This document shows, in pieces, positions 5,758 to 9,512 of a DNA stretch of 9,512 nucleotides. How positions within the stretch are numbered: the stretch's first letter is position 1; the number at the start of each line of letters is the position of its first letter. The notes beneath the pieces are model-generated. The model made no database searches. It was not told the DNA's origin and saw only the letters and a list, made by a program, of their open reading frames with translations. The stretch is from DASPKW01 sp038244055 (lineage in GTDB: Bacteria; Planctomycetota; Phycisphaerae; Tepidisphaerales; Tepidisphaeraceae), in contig JBBRTW010000267.1 in NCBI GenBank assembly GCA_038244055.1, positions 1 to 9,512 on the forward strand. The letters are read 5' to 3'. The translations under genes were made by a program, and so were the position numbers.

Positions 5758-5786
5758 AGTATAGCGGAGGGCCAAACCCAGAACAA
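5758..5786 (-). promoter_or_regulatory. Candidate nuoD promoter, leaderless geometry
   Basis: On the minus strand TTGTTC (5786-5781), a 17-base spacer, TATACT (5763-5758), then seven bases (CCGGCCC) to the ATG at 5750. The -10 matches the sigma-70 consensus at five of six positions and the -35 at three of six. The -10-to-ATG distance is identical to that of the 77-residue protein gene. Confidence 0.55.
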
Positions 5787-5885
5787 AGCGCGGTGCTGGC
5801 CATTGGAAATTCCTACATCTCCCGCTGACGCCAGTATCCGGGCCTGCGCTTTAAGTGTGACATTGAGGATTTCAGCAGAGCAGAT

Positions 5886-6539
5886 TCAATCCTGATTCTT
5901 GCCCTGCCCCCGCGCCCAATCCCGAAAATCCTTGATCGCCTGCACATGCCCCTCCCCCAGCGCCAATTTCAAAAACCGATTGAAGATCTCCATCGGCAGG
6001 TCGGGAAAAGCGATGCTCCGGTCGGCCGCGATGTACGTCCCCTCCGCGCTGCGATGCAGTGGCGTCACGCGCTGGCCGTCGTAGCGCCAGATTTCTCCAA
6101 CGCCCAAGGCCGCATAAATCGGCTCGCGCGGAATCGACGACTCTGAAATATCCACCTCGATCGCCAGGTCGGGTGGGGGATACTTGTTCAGATTCAATTC
6201 TCCGAGCGAAATCGGCGGCATGGGCGTGTTGACGTAATACGATTCATCCGGCTCCACGCCCTTGCCCAGCGACCTGCGCCGGCATGTAACCGACCCTTTG
6301 GGAAAGATGGGAATGTCCCGCTCCAGCGCGTATATTTCGATGAGGCGCGAGATGGCCTTCTTCGTCCATTCGTGCATGTCGCCGACGGTCATGAGTTCCA
6401 TCCTCCCATCGTCAAACGTGACGCGGACGTGCCGCCCGGCCGCCTCCAATTCGCGGAGAGTGTGGTCGTAGTAGTCCCAACTCACATCCTCCATCACGAA
6501 GGAGCGGGCCGGGACTGACTGCATCGTCATCGTGGTCAT
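5886..6539 (-). CDS. Uma2-family (DUF820) PD-(D/E)XK nuclease-fold protein
   Basis: The 217-residue protein belongs to the Uma2/DUF820 family, whose fold resembles restriction endonucleases; the family is greatly expanded in planctomycetes, cyanobacteria and Chloroflexi, and its biological role is unproven. Visible motifs: GVEPDESYYV (94-103), PPDLAIEVDISESS (122-135) giving Asp124 and Glu128, and YAALGVGEIWRYDG (142-155). The usual active-site lysine four residues before the Tyr is Arg138 here, so catalysis may be altered, though this substitution seems common in the subgroup. The start at 6539 has AGGTGA four bases upstream, a strong Shine-Dalgarno, plus TATAAT at 6562-6557. There is no repeat around this gene, unlike the genes further left. 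It has no obvious link to nuoD, 135 bases downstream. Confidence 0.9.
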   Translation of the reverse strand: MTTMTMQSVPARSFVMEDVSWDYYDHTLRELEAAGRHVRVTFDDGRMELMTVGDMHEWTKKAISRLIEIYALERDIPIFPKGSVTCRRRSLGKGVEPDESYYVNTPMPPISLGELNLNKYPPPDLAIEVDISESSIPREPIYAALGVGEIWRYDGQRVTPLHRSAEGTYIAADRSIAFPDLPMEIFNRFLKLALGEGHVQAIKDFRDWARGQGKNQD

Positions 6540-6556
6540 AGGCTCACCTGAAGCGG

Positions 6557-6562
6557 ATTATA
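6557..6562 (-). promoter_or_regulatory. -10 element of the Uma2 gene
   Basis: TATAAT on the minus strand, 17 bases before the ATG, with AGGTGA in between. No good -35 is seen at standard spacing. Here the transcript would have a short leader with a Shine-Dalgarno, in contrast to the two predicted leaderless genes nearby. Confidence 0.5.
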
Positions 6563-6679
6563 TCCACGACCCCGCCAATAAGCCCCAGCGTTTGTGCATC
6601 GATGCGCACAATTTCATCCGCTCGACGGACCATCGAGTTCAGTCAACTCCGGTAATGACGCTGCCGCGCGTTCGCCCAG

Positions 6680-7270
6680 TCAAAACTCCCCGCGCTGCCC
6701 CGGCTTGGGATTCGCCTCGCCGCCGGGTTGTTCGCGCGCTTTCCATTTCTCCATCATCGCCTTGCGATCCGCCTCCGCCCTGGCGATCTTCTCCTCGACC
6801 AGCTTGGCCTGCTCGGCCGGCATCACCGCCTTGGCTTTGTTGATGTAATCCTCGGCCTTGGGTCCCGAGGCGTACAGGTCCTGCATCTTTTTCGTCGCCT
6901 CTTTGATCTTCTCCTGGTCCCGGGACTGATACGCTTCCATCTGCTCCTTGCCGGCCTTCTGGAAATCGTCGCGATGCGCCTGCATGAACTCGGCCTGGTG
7001 CTTCTGCCATTCCGTGCGCACATCGGCCAGCTTCTGCTTGGTCTCTTTGTCGAGCGTCAAATCGGGAGTCATGTTGAGCTGGGTCAGGGTCATCATGAAC
7101 ATTTCGAAGTTAGGGCCCCCTCCGCCCCAGCCGAATCCGCCGGCGGGGATGACTAATCCTCCCTGCGCGCCGGGGTTGGTTTTTTCATTGATGACCACCT
7201 GGGCAAAACTGAACTGGGCCGAGGCAAAGAGAATTGCCGTCAACGCGATCGCCAGTCTTCGAGTCCTCAT
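6680..7270 (-). CDS. Secreted helical protein, unknown function
   Basis: The 196-residue protein begins with a Sec signal peptide (MRTRR, hydrophobic LAIALTAILFASA, cleavage probably after FSFA at residue 23), so it is exported. A glycine-rich segment (about 33-53, GGFGWGGGG) follows, then a long, charged, mostly helical region (about 75-180) rich in Lys, Glu, Gln and Ala, suited to a coiled coil or helical bundle. The pattern LTLDKETKQKLADVRTEWQKH with repeated helices and methionines resembles periplasmic Spy/CpxP-like (LTXXQ) proteins, but I do not see the diagnostic motif, so this is only a possibility. The tail ends PGGEANPKPGQRGEF. The ATG at 7270 has AGGAGAG four bases upstream. It is transcribed divergently from parB across a 245-base gap. 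Confidence 0.82.
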   Translation of the reverse strand: MRTRRLAIALTAILFASAQFSFAQVVINEKTNPGAQGGLVIPAGGFGWGGGGPNFEMFMMTLTQLNMTPDLTLDKETKQKLADVRTEWQKHQAEFMQAHRDDFQKAGKEQMEAYQSRDQEKIKEATKKMQDLYASGPKAEDYINKAKAVMPAEQAKLVEEKIARAEADRKAMMEKWKAREQPGGEANPKPGQRGEF

Positions 7271-7465
7271 GAGGCTCTCCTGCGTAAATGAAGTGAAACC
7301 GATTGTCAGAGGTGTCCGGCAGCCATTGACATGCGCGTTCCTTTGGAAAGTTACACGGGCATTAAAATTGTTTGTAATTTGTTAGGTATTTCGACGTTTG
7401 ATGGATAGCATTCTGTTTATGGAGTTTGTTTGCTGGTTTGGAGTCGCGAGGCTACATTCGAAAAA

Positions 7466-7481
7466 TGTTCCATGTGGAACA
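7466..7481. promoter_or_regulatory. parS site 1 (one base off the perfect palindrome)
   Basis: TGTTCCATGTGGAACA differs by one base (C to T at position 8) from the two perfect sites at 8616 and 8905. parS is the 16-base site where ParB loads onto DNA; the known consensus is TGTTTCACGTGAAACA with variation at positions 5 and 12. It lies 34 bases upstream of the parB ATG, where ParB binding could repress its own promoter. Confidence 0.85.
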
Positions 7482-7515
7482 ATGATCCATTTCATCGCCA
7501 ACGGGAGGTTGTGCC

Positions 7516-8565
7516 ATGTCAGTGCCACCCAAAATGAAGTCGCGCCTGGGGCGGGGGTTGTCATCGTTAATTTCGGTTTCGGAGTTGCCGGTGGAGATGG
7601 AGGCGAGCCCCCCTGCTGTGGTGCCTGCTGTGGTGGCAGAGGGAGCGGTGCCGGCCGGGAGTTCAGGCGCGGGCGCGGCGGCTGGCGCGAGGACGACCGT
7701 CGCAGCGCCGGTGGTGGAGATCATCGACGCGCCCAACCCGGCCAAGGGCGCGTTCACGATGGCCAATGCGATTCGGTTGTCGGCCATCGTTCCCAATCCG
7801 AATCAGCCGCGGAAGCATTTCAGCGAGGCGGGGTTGCAGTCGCTGGCGGCCTCGCTCAAATCGACGGGGATGGTTCAGCCGATCATCGTGCGGCCAATGA
7901 AGGAGCGGGCGGCCGATGGGGGGATGCAGTATCAGCTCATCGCCGGCGAACGGCGCTGGCGGGCGGCCAGGCTGGCGGAGTTGCAGACCGTGCCCGCCCT
8001 GCTGCGGGATGTGGATGCGTTCATGCAGGCGCAGATGGCGCTGATCGAGAACATCCAGCGGGAGGATTTGAATGCGGTGGATCGCGCGATCGCGTATCGA
8101 ATGTTGATGGAGCAGTTGGGGCTGACGCAGGCCGAGCTTTCGGGGCGGCTGGGGGAGGACCGGTCTTCGATCGCCAATTTTCTGCGGGTTCTGGATCTGG
8201 TTCCCGGGGTTCAGGAGATGGTGCGGGATGGCCTGCTGAACCTGGGGCATGCGAAGATCCTCGCCACGGTGACCGATCCATTCCAGCAACAGGACCTGGC
8301 CAAGCGGGTGGTGGAGCAGGGACTATCGGTGCGGAACCTGGAGCGGATTGTGGAGGCACCCGTGGCCCCGCCTAAGCCGGCCGCCGGCCGGGAGATCTCG
8401 CCGCATCTGAGGGATCTGGAGCGGACCATTACATCGAATCTGGGGATGAAGGTGAAGATCCAGGCATCAGGTAAGAAGGGGAAGGGGAAGCTGGTGATTC
8501 AGTATGGGAGTCTGGATCAGTTCGATCAGATATTGGAGAGGTTGGGGGTGAAGGTTGAGGAGTAG
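7516..8565 (+). CDS. parB: Chromosome partitioning protein ParB
   Basis: This 349-residue protein is a chromosomal ParB, a CTP-dependent DNA clamp that loads at parS and spreads over the origin region. The parts are in order: N-terminal ParA-contact motif LGRGLSSLI (11-19); a low-complexity Ala/Val/Pro/Gly linker (about 25-80), longer than usual; the ParB/Srx CTPase domain with NPNQPRKHF (94-102), the CTP-binding GERRWRAAR (144-152) and ENIQREDLN (178-186); the helix-turn-helix parS-binding region LTQAELSGRLGEDRSSIANFLRVL (203-226); and the C-terminal dimer domain ending QFDQILERLGVKVEE. The ATG at 7516 has GGGAGG seven bases upstream. parA, normally directly upstream, is absent; upstream lies a divergent gene. 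Three parS sites flank the gene. The stop is followed by GATGAAG heptads. Confidence 0.97.
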   Translation: MSVPPKMKSRLGRGLSSLISVSELPVEMEASPPAVVPAVVAEGAVPAGSSGAGAAAGARTTVAAPVVEIIDAPNPAKGAFTMANAIRLSAIVPNPNQPRKHFSEAGLQSLAASLKSTGMVQPIIVRPMKERAADGGMQYQLIAGERRWRAARLAELQTVPALLRDVDAFMQAQMALIENIQREDLNAVDRAIAYRMLMEQLGLTQAELSGRLGEDRSSIANFLRVLDLVPGVQEMVRDGLLNLGHAKILATVTDPFQQQDLAKRVVEQGLSVRNLERIVEAPVAPPKPAAGREISPHLRDLERTITSNLGMKVKIQASGKKGKGKLVIQYGSLDQFDQILERLGVKVEE

Positions 8566-8572
8566 GGGGGAG

Positions 8573-8593
8573 GATGAAGGATGAAGGATGAAG
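8573..8593. repeat. Heptad array, unit GATGAAG, three units
   Basis: Three identical 7-base units begin eight bases after the parB stop codon (8563-8565). A degenerate fourth unit (AATAGGG) follows. On the parB strand the unit is purine-rich like those after nuoE and the phosphatase. Confidence 0.85.
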
Positions 8594-8614
8594 AATAGGG
8601 GGGATTCAGGCTCG

Positions 8615-8644
8615 ATGTTCCACGTGGAACATTGGGCCTTTTTT
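8615..8644 (+). terminator. Possible intrinsic terminator of parB using the parS palindrome
   Basis: The parS palindrome can fold in RNA as a seven-base-pair stem (ATGTTCC with GGAACAT, loop ACGT), followed after TGGGCC by six T residues (8639-8644). The stem is short and modest in GC, and the six-base gap before the T-tract is unfavourable, so this is only a weak call. No other terminator-like structure was found for parB. Confidence 0.3.
8616..8631. promoter_or_regulatory. parS site 2 (perfect palindrome)
   Basis: TGTTCCACGTGGAACA, a perfect 16-base palindrome, extended to 18 bases with flanking A and T (8615-8632). It lies 51 bases after the parB stop. Confidence 0.95.
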
Positions 8645-8656
8645 AATTGGGGACCG

Positions 8657-8691
8657 ATGTCAAATGTCAAAAGGCAAATATCAAATGTGGG
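8657..8691. repeat. Heptad array, unit ATGTCAA, about five units
   Basis: Units in phase: ATGTCAA twice, AAGGCAA, ATATCAA, ATGTGGG. ATGTCAA is a rotation of CAAATGT, so this is the same heptad as at 2613-2647 but on the opposite strand. In both places the strand carrying CAAATGT is the coding strand of the gene upstream. Confidence 0.85.
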
Positions 8692-8703
8692 GAGGGGATT
8701 CTG

Positions 8704-8810
8704 CTGAAATCCACACGCCAGGGTCAGGAGCCGGCCACCAGGAACGCCCCCTACGCTGATCATCGTGCCCCGGCTCCTGACCCTTTCGGCCAATTCGCGG
8801 ATGATTTCAG
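8704..8810. repeat. Nested inverted repeat, 15-base perfect inner stem
   Basis: AGGGTCAGGAGCCGG (8720-8734) and CCGGCTCCTGACCCT (8770-8784) are exact reverse complements around a 35-base loop. An outer pair, CTGAAATC (8704-8711) and GATTTCAG (8803-8810), is also exact and correctly nested. The unit could be a small REP or MITE-like mobile element, a structured RNA or a protein-binding site. It is bracketed by parS sites 2 and 3. No coding potential is convincing. Confidence 0.85.
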
Positions 8811-8904
8811 ATTGTGCGGTGTTAAATGTACGGATTGAAGAGGAGGGCGCGTCCGTGGGGCGATACGGAGTTTCGAAGCCGGACAGCGAGGACAAAATTG
8901 AAAA

Positions 8905-8920
8905 TGTTCCACGTGGAACA
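8905..8920. promoter_or_regulatory. parS site 3 (perfect palindrome)
   Basis: TGTTCCACGTGGAACA again, within a 20-base perfect palindrome (AATGTTCCACGTGGAACATT, 8903-8922). It overlaps the -35 region of the extended -10 promoter at 8933-8941, so bound ParB could block that promoter. Confidence 0.95.
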
Positions 8921-8932
8921 TTCTCCGGAAAT

Positions 8933-8941
8933 TGGTATAAT
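8933..8941 (+). promoter_or_regulatory. Extended -10 promoter element facing right
   Basis: TGGTATAAT contains a perfect TATAAT with the TGn extension of extended -10 promoters, which can work without a -35; the -35 position is occupied by parS site 3. It would drive transcription toward the histidine phosphatase gene, with a leader of about 195 bases. Confidence 0.6.
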
Positions 8942-8978
8942 GATTGCATGTAATGTCCTGTAAAATAATGCACTTAAA

Positions 8979-9027
8979 TTCCTATAGGAACCAAAACAAA
9001 ATACACATATTGAGCCACGGATATGTG
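8979..9027. promoter_or_regulatory. Two palindromes in the AT-rich leader (possible operators)
   Basis: TTCCTATAGGAA (8979-8990) is a perfect 12-base palindrome. CACATAT (9004-9010) and ATATGTG (9021-9027) form a perfect inverted repeat around TGAGCCACGG. Both have the size of dimeric repressor sites or, in the second case, a small RNA hairpin. No regulator gene is present to assign them to. Confidence 0.45.
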
Positions 9028-9142
9028 AAAACGGCGCTATATTTGACGGTTTATTGCGTTGAGCTTGCGGATTGGGGTGGGGTGACGATGATGGGCTTTG
9101 GCGACGATGCTCCCGGATGATTTTGGTGCTGTTGAGGCTGGT

Positions 9143-9512
9143 ATGAAAAATCCGCCGACGATTTATCTTTGTCGACATGGGGACACGGCCTGGTCCCCTT
9201 ACCGGCGGTTCGCTGGGCGGAGTGACATTCCATTGACAGAGGAGGGGGAGCGCAATGCCATTGTGCTGGGGAGGCGGTTGAAAGAGATGTCATTCGACCG
9301 TGTCATGGTGAGTCCGCTGATTCGAGCGCGGCGGACAGCGGAGTTGGCGGGGTATGGGTCGGCCGAGGTGGATGGCAGGCTGATGGAGATGAATTTCGGG
9401 GAGTATGAGGGGATGCTCAGGGAGGATGTCTGCCGGAGTCGGCCGGGGTGGACGTATTTGCGGGATGGATGTCCTGGTGGCGAGACGATTGACTCTGTCG
9501 GACAGCGGGCGG
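9143..9512 (+). CDS. Histidine phosphatase (phosphoglycerate-mutase-like), 5' part
   Basis: At least 123 residues are encoded; the gene runs off the window end. The product belongs to the histidine phosphatase superfamily branch 1: the phospho-histidine motif LCRHGDT (9-15, catalytic His12 with Arg11), the substrate loop with RFAGRSDIPLTEEGERNA (22-39), SPLIRARRTAELAG (57-70) with a second arginine, and the acid residue region LMEMNFGEYEG (80-90, Glu82). Such proteins dephosphorylate small metabolites such as sugar phosphates or alpha-ribazole phosphate, or act as SixA-type protein phosphatases; the second catalytic histidine and specificity regions are outside the window. The ATG at 9143 has GAGG five bases upstream. 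No signal peptide, so cytoplasmic. It follows parB after a long regulatory gap and probably has its own promoter. Confidence 0.9.
   Translation, partial: MKNPPTIYLCRHGDTAWSPYRRFAGRSDIPLTEEGERNAIVLGRRLKEMSFDRVMVSPLIRARRTAELAGYGSAEVDGRLMEMNFGEYEGMLREDVCRSRPGWTYLRDGCPGGETIDSVGQRA

Larger units (their letters stand above)
8566..9142. other. 577-base gap between parB and the histidine phosphatase gene
   Basis: I find no credible gene here on either strand; the open frames across it read through repeats and parS sites. It holds GATGAAG and ATGTCAA heptad arrays, two perfect parS sites, a T-tract, a 15-base inverted repeat, a strong extended -10 promoter, and an AT-rich segment (about 8930-9060) with two palindromes. 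These are annotated separately. Confidence 0.8.

Noticed and set aside
7326..7355. parB promoter with TTGACA at 7326-7331
   Set aside because: The -35 is perfect, but no acceptable -10 lies 16-18 bases further on (best: GTTACA), so it was not annotated.
7398..8375. Plus-strand open frame of 325 residues overlapping parB
   Set aside because: It is out of frame with parB, Gly/Ala/Arg-rich and crosses parS site 1; parB is certain.
8467..8973. Minus-strand open frame of 168 residues after parB
   Set aside because: It reads through the parB 3' end, both heptad arrays and two parS sites; the protein has no family character.
8930..9060. oriC with DnaA boxes
   Set aside because: The region is AT-rich and close to parS, but I find no TTATNCACA-type boxes, so an origin cannot be called here from sequence alone.
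1..9512. tRNA, rRNA, insertion sequence or transposase gene
   Set aside because: No cloverleaf, rRNA segment or transposase-like protein was recognised on either strand.

Overview
This window looks like a chromosomal segment of a GC-rich bacterium of the Planctomycetes-Verrucomicrobia-Chlamydiae group, most likely a planctomycete. The signs are a scattered complex I gene set, a Uma2 protein, a 77-residue small protein of a type I associate with planctomycetes, and intergenic DNA full of short-period and palindromic repeats. The placement is inferred from style, not from a ribosomal marker.

Layout. Eight genes on the minus strand run leftward from about 7.27 kb to 0.07 kb: a secreted helical protein, a Uma2-family protein, nuoD, the 77-residue protein, an ankyrin-repeat protein, a lipoprotein, a class I methyltransferase, nuoE and a membrane-anchored CX5R phosphatase (nine counting the secreted protein). 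Two genes on the plus strand run rightward from 7.5 kb: parB, then a histidine phosphatase cut by the window end. The divergent gap at 7271-7515 and the DNA around parB carry three parS sites. The plus strand is C-rich on the left and G-rich on the right, so GC skew changes sign near the divergent gap. Together with parB/parS this suggests a position close to the chromosome replication origin, although no DnaA-box cluster or parA is visible.

How the genes relate. nuoD and nuoE encode two subunits of respiratory complex I but are separated by four unrelated genes, so this is not a classic nuo operon. The 77-residue protein and the ankyrin protein are 27 bases apart and probably co-transcribed. 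ParB and the three parS sites form the DNA-binding half of a chromosome segregation system. The other genes share no evident pathway.

The most unusual content lies between the genes. At least seven short arrays have an exact 7-base period (units such as CCCTGAA, CATTCNN, CTTCTNN, ACATTTG, CTGACAA, GATGAAG, ATGTCAA) and four have a 9-base period. In six genes the stop codon lies inside such an array or within a few bases of it. The gap at 1563-1883 is almost wholly made of nested inverted repeats. Two genes (nuoD and the 77-residue protein) have a -10-like hexamer exactly seven bases before the ATG and no Shine-Dalgarno sequence, which predicts leaderless transcripts, while other genes here have good Shine-Dalgarno sites.
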